Below, piece after piece: positions 52,441-60,978 of a stretch of 64,000 nucleotides of DNA. The notes under the pieces were generated by a model. The model saw only the letters and a list, made by a program, of their open reading frames with translations. It was not told the origin of the DNA and ran no database searches. Within the stretch, counting starts at the first letter, position 1, and every line of letters starts with the position of its first letter. This stretch comes from Casp-actino8 sp964563545. Lineage in GTDB: Bacteria; Actinomycetota; Acidimicrobiia; Acidimicrobiales; Ilumatobacteraceae. Both the position numbers and the translations under genes were made by a program. Where the stretch lies: contig CAZLXB010000006.1 of assembly GCA_964563545.1 (NCBI GenBank), positions 1 to 64,000 on the forward strand. The letters run 5' to 3'.

Positions 52441-54102
52441 TCAGAGTCCGGTCAGCACGTTCGCACGACCGGCGGCGGTGAAGCGATCGACGAGGGCCTT
52501 CTTGTCGGCAGTCGTCATCGGTACGAGCCGATCCCGACGCGTGGGTCGCCACCAGAGCGGTTCGGGGGTGTCCCATCGCTCGGCGCGCAAAGGCGGCTTG
52601 TGAACCTTGTTGTTGGCGGTGAGCGGCATGGAGGTCGTGACTCGCACGATCTGGGGACTCCACTTGGTTCCGAGATCACGTTGGAAGGACAGGAACTGGT
52701 CGAACGAGTCGGCATCGAACGTATGACCATCCGCCATTTCGATGGCGATCATCACCATGTCGCCCGTGACCGGGTCGGGTACCGGATACACGGCACACAT
52801 CACGACGCCCGGATAGCGGGCGACGATGTTCTCCACCGGGGCGGCGGCGAAGTTCTCGCTGTCGACCCGCAGCCAGTCGGCACTGCGGCCGGCGAAGTAG
52901 AAAAAACCCTCTTCGTCGCGATAACCGAGGTCGCCGGTCCAGTACCAGCCGTTGCGCACCCGATCCGAGGACGCTTCGGGGTTGTTGTAGTAACCCTCGA
53001 AGGTGCCGCCGCCACCGGTGTGAACGATCTCGCCGATGCACTCGGGGTTGGTGATGCCACCATGTTGGTCGAACACCACACGTGGGCATTCGAGCAGGGT
53101 CGCCGGATCGATCACCGAGACCTGGCCGGCCATGTCGGGCCGTTCGCGACCGAGCGCGTTCTCGGGCGAATCCGGAGTACGGATGATCGCCACCACGCTC
53201 TCGGACGATCCGTAGCCCTCGACGAGTGGACATCCGAAGCGATCGAGGAAGCGCTGGCGATCGAGTGCGCTCGCCTCGGTACCGAAGCCGAGTCGGAGGT
53301 TGTGATCACGATCGTGTTCGGTGGGCGGTTGGCCGAGTACGTAGGCGATCGTCCGACCCACGTAGGTGAAATACGTGCAGCCGAAGCGTCGAATGTCGTC
53401 GAGGAATCCACTCGCCGAGAACTTGCGGCGCAAGACCAACCGTGCGCCGACGGCGAGCGCCGGACCCCAGCACGCCATGAGGGCGTTGCCGTGGAAGAGC
53501 GGCATGGGGCAGTAGCACACCTCATCGGCGGTGACGCCGTAGATCGCTCCGGCCCGCACCGCAGTGACGGCCATGCGCTCGTTGGTGCAGACCACCGCCT
53601 TGGGGGCGCTCGTCGAACCCGAGGTGAACAAGAGGAAAAGTGGTCGACGACCATCGGGATCCGTCGACGGACACGAAGCCTTCGCGTGGACACGAAGCAG
53701 ATCGCGGTAGCTCGCCGATTCGATGTCGAAACGGCGACGGGAATCGATACCGAGGTCGAGTCCGTGTAGGAGTTCGAACCCGCTCGCGTCGCTCACGATC
53801 AACTGGCAGTCGGTGTGGCGCACGTCGCGTTCGAGTTCGGCACCGCGCCGCGTGGGGTTGATGCCCACGATGCACGCGCCCACCATGGCTGCTCCGCCGA
53901 TCCAGAACAGATATTCCGGGACGTTCTCGAGGAGGACGCCGACGTGGGGTGGGAGATCGGGGTCGAGATGTTCATCGATGATGGCGGCACGTATCGCCGA
54001 CTCGTGCACGACTTCTGACCATGTCCATGTTCGTTCGCCGAAGACGTATCCGATGTTCGAGTCGTCGGCGCGAGCGCGCAGGAGATCGGCGACCGTGCTC
54101 AC
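52441..54102 (-). CDS. Acyl-CoA synthetase, FadD17-like
   Basis: 553 residues. Adenylation motifs LLFTSGSTSAPKAV, GYGSSESVVAI, YWTGDLGYRDEEGFFYFAGR and C-terminal LTANNKVHKPPL. It is the sister of the ligase at 48348-50054 with many shared blocks, but the P-loop reads GSTSAP rather than GTSGAP. It is the third gene of a minus-strand unit SDR, amidohydrolase, ligase, each overlapping by 4 bases. Probably activates a second steroid- or side-chain-derived acid. Confidence 0.85.
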   Translation of the reverse strand: MSTVADLLRARADDSNIGYVFGERTWTWSEVVHESAIRAAIIDEHLDPDLPPHVGVLLENVPEYLFWIGGAAMVGACIVGINPTRRGAELERDVRHTDCQLIVSDASGFELLHGLDLGIDSRRRFDIESASYRDLLRVHAKASCPSTDPDGRRPLFLLFTSGSTSAPKAVVCTNERMAVTAVRAGAIYGVTADEVCYCPMPLFHGNALMACWGPALAVGARLVLRRKFSASGFLDDIRRFGCTYFTYVGRTIAYVLGQPPTEHDRDHNLRLGFGTEASALDRQRFLDRFGCPLVEGYGSSESVVAIIRTPDSPENALGRERPDMAGQVSVIDPATLLECPRVVFDQHGGITNPECIGEIVHTGGGGTFEGYYNNPEASSDRVRNGWYWTGDLGYRDEEGFFYFAGRSADWLRVDSENFAAAPVENIVARYPGVVMCAVYPVPDPVTGDMVMIAIEMADGHTFDADSFDQFLSFQRDLGTKWSPQIVRVTTSMPLTANNKVHKPPLRAERWDTPEPLWWRPTRRDRLVPMTTADKKALVDRFTAAGRANVLTGL

Positions 54103-55328
54103 GGGGTGACTCGGGGCGGCAGCGGATGGCGGAAGAGCCGCGCCGCGTTCTCGCTACAGAGCTTACGGATCACCTGCGGTGGCAAATGCCCCCACGCTTC
54201 CTGCAGCACCGTCTGGGTGAGCGGCCAAGTGCTGTCGCCGTGCGGATAGTCGACCTCGACCATGATGTGGTCCTCGCCGATGACGGGGTAGAGATCGATG
54301 GTCGACGGATCGTCGATCGTGCAGAACCAGAAATTGCGCCGGAGAACTTCGGCCGGTCGGATGTCCCATCCGGCTCCGTAACCGCTGCGGTCGACAACGT
54401 TCTCGAGACGATCGAGCAGCATCGGCACCCATCCGATACCGCCCTCACTCATGGCGATCTTGAGTTCCGGGAATCGATAGGCGTAGCCGCTCCACAACCA
54501 TTCGGCACACGCAGTGAGCGACAGCTGGCCGAACAGGGTTGCTCCGAGTTGGAGCGATGGTGCACCCTCGGGCATCGGGTACATGCCCGACGAACCGACG
54601 TGCAATGCGATCACGGTGTCGGTCTCGACGCAGGCCTCGATGATCGGGTCCCACCAACCCGAGAAGAGGCTCGGAAAACCGAGATTGTGCGGACGCTCGG
54701 GAAGAGTCACGGCGCGGAATCCGCGCGCCGCGTTGCGACGGATCTCGTCGGCTCCGAGTCGGGCCGATCCATCAGGACCGGGGCTCAACCACGTGATGCC
54801 ACACGGAATGAAACGATCGGGATACTGCTGGCACCATTCTTCGTGGAGCCAGTCGTTCCACGCGCGCATGGTGGCCAGACCGAGTTCGGGGTTCTTGCAC
54901 GCCGAAAAGACACGGCCGGCGAAACCGGCGACCTGTGACGGGAAGTTGAGCGAAGCCCAGCAGCCGATCAGGTCCATGTCGGCCACTCGGGCGTGAACGT
55001 CCCAGCAGCCGCGTCGCATGTCTTCGAATCGGGCCGGTTCGAGCGAACGGTATTCGTGACGTCGGCCGACGACTGCATTCATCCCAACTTGGCTGAAGAT
55101 CTGTCCGTCGAAGGCCCACACCTGATGACCGCGTTCGTCGACCACGAGGCGAGGGGCCTCGGGCGCGAGAGCCGCCGGTAGACGGCCGTCGAACATGCCG
55201 GGAGGTTCCACGAGGTGATCGTCGACGCTGATGAGCGTGTAGTGGACGGGTAGCTGCACCGGTTCGGGGAGCAGCATCTCGGTGTTGGTCGGTCCGATGC
55301 GGTAGGTCTCGGTGGTGCTCATGGTCAT
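54099..55328 (-). CDS. Amidohydrolase-2 (metal-dependent hydrolase/decarboxylase) family protein
   Basis: 409 residues. The N-terminus SVDDHLVEPPGMF is the amidohydrolase-2 variant of the D-x-H metal motif; later elements are ALHVGSSG, an AMSEGGIGWVP strand and MVEVDYPHGDSTWP. Relatives include resorcylate decarboxylase and many unassigned actinobacterial proteins in sterol and aromatic loci. ATG 55328 overlaps the upstream SDR stop; a second ATG 6 bases on is also possible. The stop overlaps the ligase ATG. Reaction unknown. Confidence 0.82.
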   Translation of the reverse strand: MTMSTTETYRIGPTNTEMLLPEPVQLPVHYTLISVDDHLVEPPGMFDGRLPAALAPEAPRLVVDERGHQVWAFDGQIFSQVGMNAVVGRRHEYRSLEPARFEDMRRGCWDVHARVADMDLIGCWASLNFPSQVAGFAGRVFSACKNPELGLATMRAWNDWLHEEWCQQYPDRFIPCGITWLSPGPDGSARLGADEIRRNAARGFRAVTLPERPHNLGFPSLFSGWWDPIIEACVETDTVIALHVGSSGMYPMPEGAPSLQLGATLFGQLSLTACAEWLWSGYAYRFPELKIAMSEGGIGWVPMLLDRLENVVDRSGYGAGWDIRPAEVLRRNFWFCTIDDPSTIDLYPVIGEDHIMVEVDYPHGDSTWPLTQTVLQEAWGHLPPQVIRKLCSENAARLFRHPLPPRVTP

Positions 55329-56215
55329 GTCTCCGGATCGCGAGTGACGAACTGCTCGTAAGTCTCGTCGCCCATGGCTTCGCGCAGGTACTCCTGCGCG
55401 TGAACATAGGCACCGTTTCCGACGAGAGGATCGCGCAGGAGGCGGGTCACCGCCTCGCCGATCACGAACGGACGGACTCCGTGTTCGGCGATCCAGGCGA
55501 GCGACGTTCCGGAATCGAGCACCCGCTCGGTGGCGACCAGTCCGGGATTGACGTTCAGCGCCCGGATTCCGTGGTGGCCGTACTCGTGGGCGACCATGTC
55601 GGCGATGCGGTGGAATCCGGCCTTGGTCGCGGCGTAGACGAGCGACCAACCGCCGTGACCGGCCATGCGCTCAGGGGTGCGCCGTCCGGCGTCGCTCGTG
55701 ATGTCGACGACCCACGCGCGAGCAGCGACGCGGGGATGAGGTTCCTGCGATGACACGAGGTTCAGGAATCGGTGGGTGAGAAGAAGCGGTGCGGTGAGGT
55801 TGCCGGTCACGCGCCGGACGATGTCGGCGGGTTCGTTGTCGACGAAGAGCGCGTCGTTACCGGGCCCCACGTAGACCGCGTTGTTCACGAGAACATCGAG
55901 CCGACCTTCGGCGGCCAAGACGTCGTCGACGGGGTCGGTCGCGTGATCGAGGTCGAGCACGTCGTGCCGGATGGCGCGCCCGGAACCACCGGCGGCAGAG
56001 ATCTCGGCGAGAGTCGAGTTCAGACTTCCGGCGAGCACGTGGCCGGTGGCCGGGTTGACCCCGCTTCCTTCATCGATCGTTCGTCCGGTCACGACCACGT
56101 GGAAACCCTGCGCGGCGAGGGCGATGGCGATGGCGCGCCCGATTCCACGCGTGGCGCCGGTGACCAGAGCGACGGGTTGGTCGTTCACTCGTGACGAGTC
56201 GACCTGTTCGCCCAC
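55325..56215 (-). CDS. Short-chain dehydrogenase/reductase
   Basis: 296 residues: VTGATRGIG, NNAVYVGPG, and Tyr-x3-Lys in YAATKAGFHRI. It shares the enlarged region after beta-2 (roughly residues 45-75) and the N-A-x-Y-x-GPG loop with the SDR at 32705-33538, so they appear to be paralogues. First gene of the SDR-amidohydrolase-ligase unit; divergent from another SDR with an 86-base gap holding a degenerate palindrome. NAD(P)-dependent alcohol dehydrogenase of unknown, possibly steroid, substrate. Confidence 0.82.
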   Translation of the reverse strand: MGEQVDSSRVNDQPVALVTGATRGIGRAIAIALAAQGFHVVVTGRTIDEGSGVNPATGHVLAGSLNSTLAEISAAGGSGRAIRHDVLDLDHATDPVDDVLAAEGRLDVLVNNAVYVGPGNDALFVDNEPADIVRRVTGNLTAPLLLTHRFLNLVSSQEPHPRVAARAWVVDITSDAGRRTPERMAGHGGWSLVYAATKAGFHRIADMVAHEYGHHGIRALNVNPGLVATERVLDSGTSLAWIAEHGVRPFVIGEAVTRLLRDPLVGNGAYVHAQEYLREAMGDETYEQFVTRDPET

Positions 56216-56258
56216 CGAATCCCCCGTGATTCCGGGGCTCGCGATGACCCCGACTAGT

Positions 56259-56279
56259 TTTCGGAGACGGTATCAGAAC
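56259..56279. promoter_or_regulatory. Degenerate copy of the TCTGAC palindrome
   Basis: TTTCGGAG-ACGGT-ATCAGAAC keeps the 5-base spacer and outer bases of the operator but has three mismatches to the TCTGAC/GTCAGA core. It lies 23 bases before the plus-strand SDR and 44 before the minus-strand SDR, like the perfect sites. It may be a weak site or chance. Confidence 0.3.
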
Positions 56280-56301
56280 CACCGTTTTCTCCGGAGGCCA
56301 C

Positions 56302-57192
56302 ATGGGTGCGTTGACTGACAAGGTTGCGATCGTGACGGGAGCGGCCCAAGGAGTGGGTCGCTGTCACGCCGAACTTCTCGCCGCCGAGGGTGCGGCGGTG
56401 GTCGTGAACGACTTGTCACCCGCAGTGGACGACGTGGCGGCTTCGATCCGAGCCACCGGAGGTCGCGCCGTGGCGCACCGCGGCAGTGTGAGCGATTGGG
56501 CTCAGGCCGAGGCTCTCGTGGCGCGGGCAGTGGCCGAGTTCGGCGATCTGCACATCCTCGTGAACAACGCCGGCTTCATCCGCGATGCGATGTCGTTCTC
56601 GATGGAGGAGGCACAGTTCGACAGCGTGGTCGAGGTGCACCTGAAGGGACACTTCGCGCCGGCGCACTTCGCTGCGGTCCATTGGCGTAACGCTGCCAAA
56701 CAACTCGGTGAAGACGGATCACTTCCGGCGCGGCGCATCATCAACACGACGAGTGAGAGCGGACTCTTCGGGGGTCCGGGACAGGGCAACTACGGGTCGG
56801 CCAAGGGCGGCATCATCACCATGACCTTGGTGCTCGCGCGCGAGCTCGCTCGATACAACGTGACCGTCAACTGCATCGCCCCCCGGGCCCGCACTCCCAT
56901 GACCGAGGTGAATCCCAAGTTCGCCAAGCCGGATTCGGGTTTCGACAAGTACGACCCGGCCAACGTGAGTCCGATGGTGGCTTTCCTCGCGAGCGATCAT
57001 GCAGCCGACATCAACGGCCAGACCTTCATCGTGCTCGGCGATCAGGTCCATCGCATTCGTCCGACCGAGATCGCCGGCTCGGTGACCGCCGGTGGAAAGC
57101 CGTGGACCGTCGCCGATCTCGCGGCCGCCAAGGATCGGTTGTTCGACGGCGCGTCGGGTGGAGTGCCGGCGTGGGGTGGACCCCCGATGTGA
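56302..57192 (+). CDS. Short-chain dehydrogenase, 17-beta-HSD4-like
   Basis: 296 residues. GAAQGVG cofactor motif, VNNAGFIRD, Ser in NTTSESGLFG and Tyr-x3-Lys in NYGSAKGGI. The N-terminus and NCIAPRARTPM segment are typical of MFE-2/Rv3502c-like dehydrogenases that oxidise 3-hydroxyacyl-CoA side chains or 17-hydroxysteroids. GGAGG lies 5 bases before the ATG. It is the last catabolic gene before selD and is followed by a hairpin. Confidence 0.83.
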   Translation: MGALTDKVAIVTGAAQGVGRCHAELLAAEGAAVVVNDLSPAVDDVAASIRATGGRAVAHRGSVSDWAQAEALVARAVAEFGDLHILVNNAGFIRDAMSFSMEEAQFDSVVEVHLKGHFAPAHFAAVHWRNAAKQLGEDGSLPARRIINTTSESGLFGGPGQGNYGSAKGGIITMTLVLARELARYNVTVNCIAPRARTPMTEVNPKFAKPDSGFDKYDPANVSPMVAFLASDHAADINGQTFIVLGDQVHRIRPTEIAGSVTAGGKPWTVADLAAAKDRLFDGASGGVPAWGGPPM

Positions 57193-57212
57193 TCGCCGGT
57201 ACTGGCGATCAC
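57189..57212 (+). terminator. Hairpin between SDR and selD
   Basis: 9-bp perfect stem (57189-57197 with 57204-57212) around a 6-base loop, followed by a pyrimidine-rich CTCTTCT. The SDR stop codon lies inside the left arm. Fits an intrinsic terminator that separates the catabolic genes from selD-rnhB. Confidence 0.65.
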
Positions 57213-57231
57213 CTCTTCTAGGCTCGCCGAC

Positions 57232-58248
57232 GTGGCCGAACACGCATCCATCGAGCGTCTCCGACTCACCGAATGGACGAGTTGTGGGGGTTGCGCGGCC
57301 AAGTGGGGCAAGGACCTCTTGGCCGGACTCGTGGACGAATTGCCCGTCTCGGTCGACCCGGCCCTTCTCGTCGGACTCGCACCCTTCGACGACGCCGCCG
57401 TCTACCGCCTGAGCGACGACGTCGCTCTGGTCAGCACCACCGACTTCTTCCCGCCGCTCGTGGACGATCCGGCCGATTTCGGAGCCATCGCGGCCGCCAA
57501 CGCGTGCAGTGACGTCTTCGCCATGGGCGGACGGGTCGTGATGGCGGTCAACGTTGCTGCGTTCCCGGAACACTTCCCGCGTACGGCGATCGTCGAGATC
57601 TTCGCTGCCGCCTCGAATGTCGTGGAGGCGGCTGGCGGCTCGGTGGCCGGCGGCCACACCATCCGCAATCCGGAACCGATCTTCGGTCTGGCGGTTCAGG
57701 GCGTGGTGCATCCCGACCGCATCTTCCGCAAGGACGGTGCCCGCGTGGGTGATGTTCTGGTGCTGTCGAAGCCGCTCGGTACCGGACTCGGACTCGCCGG
57801 TGCGAGCGAAAGCGACAAACGCGTCGCGATCGAAGGTATGAAGACCCTCAACCGCGCGGCGAGCGAACTCCTGCAAGGAGTTCCCGGGGTGCACGCCGTG
57901 ACCGACGTGACCGGATACGGACTCGCCGGACACGGCTGGGAGATGGCCGAGCGCGCCGGGGCCACCTTCGTGATCGAGTCATCGGATCTTCCGTTGTATC
58001 CGGGGGTGATCGATGCCGCTCGGCGTGGGGTGCGCACCGGTGGTGACGCGCGCAATCGAACGGCGGTCGGCACCCACGTGACGCGCGCGCCCGATGTCGA
58101 CGAGGCATACGAAGCGATCGTGTTCGATCCGCAGACATCGGGTGGCCTTCTTGCCGCGGTCGAACCGACGGCGGTCGCCGAGCTCGTCGATCTCTTCACG
58201 GTGATCGGACGTGTCGAAGCCGGCGCCGCCGGGTTGCGGATCGTCTAG
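57232..58248 (+). CDS. selD: Selenide, water dikinase
   Basis: 338 residues from a GTG start. It makes selenophosphate from selenide and ATP. The glycine-rich N-terminal active site reads CGGCAAK with the catalytic Cys21 and Lys24; the codon is TGC, not TGA, so this is the cysteine form. STTDFF, GGRVVMAVN, AGGHTIRNPEPIFGLAV and VTDVTGYGLAGHG are standard SelD blocks. No selA, selB, tRNA-Sec or selU is in the window, so whether selenium goes into selenocysteine, selenouridine or a cofactor cannot be told. Three bases separate it from rnhB. Confidence 0.95.
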   Translation: MAEHASIERLRLTEWTSCGGCAAKWGKDLLAGLVDELPVSVDPALLVGLAPFDDAAVYRLSDDVALVSTTDFFPPLVDDPADFGAIAAANACSDVFAMGGRVVMAVNVAAFPEHFPRTAIVEIFAAASNVVEAAGGSVAGGHTIRNPEPIFGLAVQGVVHPDRIFRKDGARVGDVLVLSKPLGTGLGLAGASESDKRVAIEGMKTLNRAASELLQGVPGVHAVTDVTGYGLAGHGWEMAERAGATFVIESSDLPLYPGVIDAARRGVRTGGDARNRTAVGTHVTRAPDVDEAYEAIVFDPQTSGGLLAAVEPTAVAELVDLFTVIGRVEAGAAGLRIV

Positions 58249-58251
58249 GAC

Positions 58252-58911
58252 GTGGCGCCGACTCGCGAGGTCGAACAACGCCTGCGGGCCGAAGGGCACG
58301 ACGTCGTGGTGGGCGTCGACGAAGTCGGCAAGGGGGCTTGGGCCGGACCACTCGCGGTCGGCATCGCGGTGGTGCCACTCGACGACCTCGACGGTGTTCC
58401 GATCCGAGACAGCAAGGCGCTCACCGAGAAGGCGCGCGAGCGGATGTTCGATGCGGTGCGCGACTGGTGCACTGCTTGGTCGGTGGGTATGGCGAGTCAC
58501 GACGAATGCGATGCACTCGGGATGGCGGACGCGCAGCGCCTGGCCACCCGCCGCGCGCTCGAGTCGCTCGGTGTGCGGCCCACGGCGGCCGTCGTCGACG
58601 GATCGTGGGACTTCGTGACCCCGCAGGTGAAGCGAGTGCAGATGATGGTCAAGGCCGACGCCACGTGCTTGTCGGTCGCGGCGGCGTCGATCATCGCCAA
58701 GGTGACGCGTGATCGGTTGATGCGCGAACTGGCCGTCGATTATCCGGCGTGGAAGTTCGACGCCAACAAGGGATACCCGTGTCAGTGGCACCGGGCGGCA
58801 CTGGCGGCTTGGGGCCCCTCGGCGATCCATCGCCGGTCGTGGGCCTTCATGGACAACTTCGTTCCGTGGCCGGGTACGCCCCGACTCGAAAGGTCACCGA
58901 GTCTGTTCTGA
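58252..58911 (+). CDS. rnhB: Ribonuclease HII
   Basis: 219 residues from a GTG start. It cuts RNA in RNA-DNA hybrids and single ribonucleotides in DNA. The acidic active site is visible: Asp23-Glu24 (GVDEVGKG), Asp116 (VVDGSWD) and Asp136 (VKADATC), with the ASIIAKVTRDR helix after it. The usual DEAGRGPLAGP and KGD motifs read DEVGKGAWAGP and KAD, a mild divergence that spares the metal ligands. Probably co-transcribed with selD. Confidence 0.92.
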   Translation: MAPTREVEQRLRAEGHDVVVGVDEVGKGAWAGPLAVGIAVVPLDDLDGVPIRDSKALTEKARERMFDAVRDWCTAWSVGMASHDECDALGMADAQRLATRRALESLGVRPTAAVVDGSWDFVTPQVKRVQMMVKADATCLSVAAASIIAKVTRDRLMRELAVDYPAWKFDANKGYPCQWHRAALAAWGPSAIHRRSWAFMDNFVPWPGTPRLERSPSLF

Positions 58912-58942
58912 TGCGCCGGCCGCGACACGCGCGGCTCGACGG

Positions 58943-60202
58943 CTATTTCTGAGTGCCGACCTTGAGGTCCTTGAACGCGCTCTTCGAGTCGATGCCCGGA
59001 TCCTTGGGAAGTCCGAGAACGCGCTCGGCGAGGATGTTGCGCATCACTTCGTCCGATCCGCCGGCGATACGACCACCCGGGGTGCCAAGGATGAGCTGAC
59101 TCCAGGCGTAGGTGCCCCATTCGCCGCTGTCGGCGACCAACTTCGCGCCGAGGAGATGCGACAGGAAGTCGCCCATGCGACGCATGTTGTCGGTACCGAC
59201 CAACTTGGCCATGCTCATCTCGGGTCCGGGCATCTGTCCGGCCTTGATCTTGTCGAGCGCGCGCTGGTTGTTGTACGACGCGACCTTGTTGTTGATGATC
59301 AGGTTCACGAGTTCGTCGCGGAGAACGGGATCGTTCGGAACGCCATAGAACTTCGACATCTCGATGATGCGGGCGAACATGTTGACCCCGCCACCACCAC
59401 CGCCGGCGCCGATGGCGGCCCGCTCGTTCATGAGCGTCGTGAGGGCCACGTTCCAGCCGTTGTTGACGTCACCGAGGCGGTGGTCGTCGCGGACCCGTAC
59501 CTCGGTGAAGAACACCTCGTTGAACGATGCACCACCCGTCATCTGACGCAAGGGACGGATCTCCACGCCGGGAGCCTTCATGTCGACGATGAATCCGGTG
59601 AGACCCTTGTGCTTGGGGAGATTCACATCGGTGCGGGCGATGATCTCGCCGATGTCGCTGTAGTGCGCACCACTCGTCCAGACCTTCTGGCCGGTGATGA
59701 TCCACTCGTCACCGTCGCGCTCGGCCTTGGTGCTGAGGCTCGCAAGATCGCTGCCGGCGCCGGGCTCGCTGAAGAGCTGACACCCGATGATCTCGCCGCT
59801 GTACATCTTCTGCAGATACGACTGACGGGCCAGATCGGATCCGTGGGCGAGGATCGTCGGGGCGACCATGCCGAGTCCGATCGTGAAACAACTCTGGTTG
59901 GGGATCTCGAACTTCGACTCGAGTGAGTCGTAGGCACGTTGATAGGCGGCGGGAAGTGCCCGGCCTCCGAACTGTTCGGGTCCGGTGATCCAACCGAAGC
60001 CGGCCGCGAAACGCTTCTGTCGCCACTCTTGGGCCTTGGCGACGTCGCGACGTTCACTGTCGCGGTCCTTCTCCTCGAACATCGCAACCTTGTCGGAGCC
60101 CTCACCCCAGACGAACTTCTTCTCGGCTTGTTTGCGCGGTGCGTTGGCCTCGAGGAACGCGAGGGCCTGTGCTTCGAACTCGGCGAGTGACGGCTGGGAC
60201 AT
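58943..60202 (-). CDS. Acyl-CoA dehydrogenase
   Basis: 419 residues, ACAD fold: LFSEPGAGSDLASL, WIITGQKVWTSGAHYSD, and C-terminal RIAGGSDEVMRNILAERVLGLP. A Gly-rich loop (AIGAGGGGGGVN) follows the TTLMNERA segment. It resembles the ACAD at 30494-31702 and other FadE enzymes of side-chain oxidation. It stands alone, convergent with rnhB, and its upstream gap has no recognisable TCTGAC palindrome, so it is not obviously in the same regulon. The ATG is chosen at the start of homology. Confidence 0.87.
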   Translation of the reverse strand: MSQPSLAEFEAQALAFLEANAPRKQAEKKFVWGEGSDKVAMFEEKDRDSERRDVAKAQEWRQKRFAAGFGWITGPEQFGGRALPAAYQRAYDSLESKFEIPNQSCFTIGLGMVAPTILAHGSDLARQSYLQKMYSGEIIGCQLFSEPGAGSDLASLSTKAERDGDEWIITGQKVWTSGAHYSDIGEIIARTDVNLPKHKGLTGFIVDMKAPGVEIRPLRQMTGGASFNEVFFTEVRVRDDHRLGDVNNGWNVALTTLMNERAAIGAGGGGGGVNMFARIIEMSKFYGVPNDPVLRDELVNLIINNKVASYNNQRALDKIKAGQMPGPEMSMAKLVGTDNMRRMGDFLSHLLGAKLVADSGEWGTYAWSQLILGTPGGRIAGGSDEVMRNILAERVLGLPKDPGIDSKSAFKDLKVGTQK

Positions 60203-60334
60203 GGATCCTCCTCGGTGCGGACCGCAATTTCGGTCGAGGTGACGTGATGCCAAGGTAGTTTCCGGCTCGTTCATCCGTCCGATCCGACGGGGTGAGAATC
60301 GGCACGCCGTGAACACCGGAACTAGGGTTGGGTC

Positions 60335-60796
60335 ATGGGACAGCCAGTCGTCGTCGTGGAGAAGCCGAGCCGTCGGCCCGGCATCGTGCGGTTCGAGGCG
60401 AATCGCAGCCTGTCGGGGATGGGCCATGAGAGCTTCGCCCAAGGGGACGTTTCGGCGCACTTGTCGTCGTCGGCCACGCCGTCGGCCGAACTCGCACGCC
60501 GACTCTTCGCCACCGGTCGCGTCGCCGGTGTGCACGTGTACCAGAACATGATCACCGTCGATCTCGAGAAGGGTTTCGATTCGGCCGGACTCGTGGACGT
60601 GGTGCGCGATCTCTACCAGTACTGGAAGCCGGGCATGGAGCCGCCGTCGTTCGAAGATCTCGTGCCGGCCGAGGAAACGAGTTCGGCGCCGTCGGTGGAC
60701 GCGGGTGGCGATCCCAAACTGGCCGAGGCTCTGAAGAAGGTCCCGGCTCATCTGCTCGAACGCAGTCGAGCGGCTCGCCAGCGTTTGCGGGGCTGA
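60335..60796 (+). CDS. NifU/Nfu N-terminal-domain-like protein
   Basis: 153 residues. Residues about 15-100 match the Nfu_N fold pattern: a RFEANRSLSG strand, then SAELARRLFATGRVAGVHVYQNMITVDL, equivalent to the SPLAxRLF-GVxGVFFGxDFITV block of Nfu proteins. The C-terminal Nfu domain with its CxxC iron-sulfur site is absent, so it cannot build a cluster the classical way. The remainder is a short acidic linker and basic tail. Role unknown; a scaffold or regulatory relative is possible. An intrinsic terminator follows the stop. Confidence 0.7.
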   Translation: MGQPVVVVEKPSRRPGIVRFEANRSLSGMGHESFAQGDVSAHLSSSATPSAELARRLFATGRVAGVHVYQNMITVDLEKGFDSAGLVDVVRDLYQYWKPGMEPPSFEDLVPAEETSSAPSVDAGGDPKLAEALKKVPAHLLERSRAARQRLRG

Positions 60797-60802
60797 TTCG
60801 CG

Positions 60803-60855
60803 CGCCTGTCTCGATCTGTTCGATTCGCGGGAATCGGCACAAAACAGGCGTTTTT
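60803..60855 (+). terminator. Two-tier intrinsic terminator
   Basis: Outer 7-bp stem CGCCTGT (60803-60809) with ACAGGCG (60844-60850), enclosing a perfect 6-bp hairpin CGATTC-GCGG-GAATCG (60821-60836), followed at once by TTTTT (60851-60855). It lies 6 bases past the Nfu-N-like gene stop and insulates it from the B12 regulator gene. Confidence 0.8.
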
Positions 60856-60978
60856 GCGAAGGACCAAAGTCACCTGACCGAAGATTTCCGGATCGCACCA
60901 GCGTGCGGGGCCCTTTTTCACGGAGATTTCTCCCGGCACGATCACGCAGGTTTTTCCGAGCAGATTTAGCCTTTCGCC

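Noticed and set aside
57282..57306. Possible selenocysteine (in-frame TGA) in selD
   Set aside because: The active-site codon is TGC and the frame has no internal TGA.
60797..60978. Cobalamin riboswitch upstream of the B12 regulator
   Set aside because: No B12-box-like conserved core was recognised; the structured part is better read as an intrinsic terminator of the preceding gene with a T-run.
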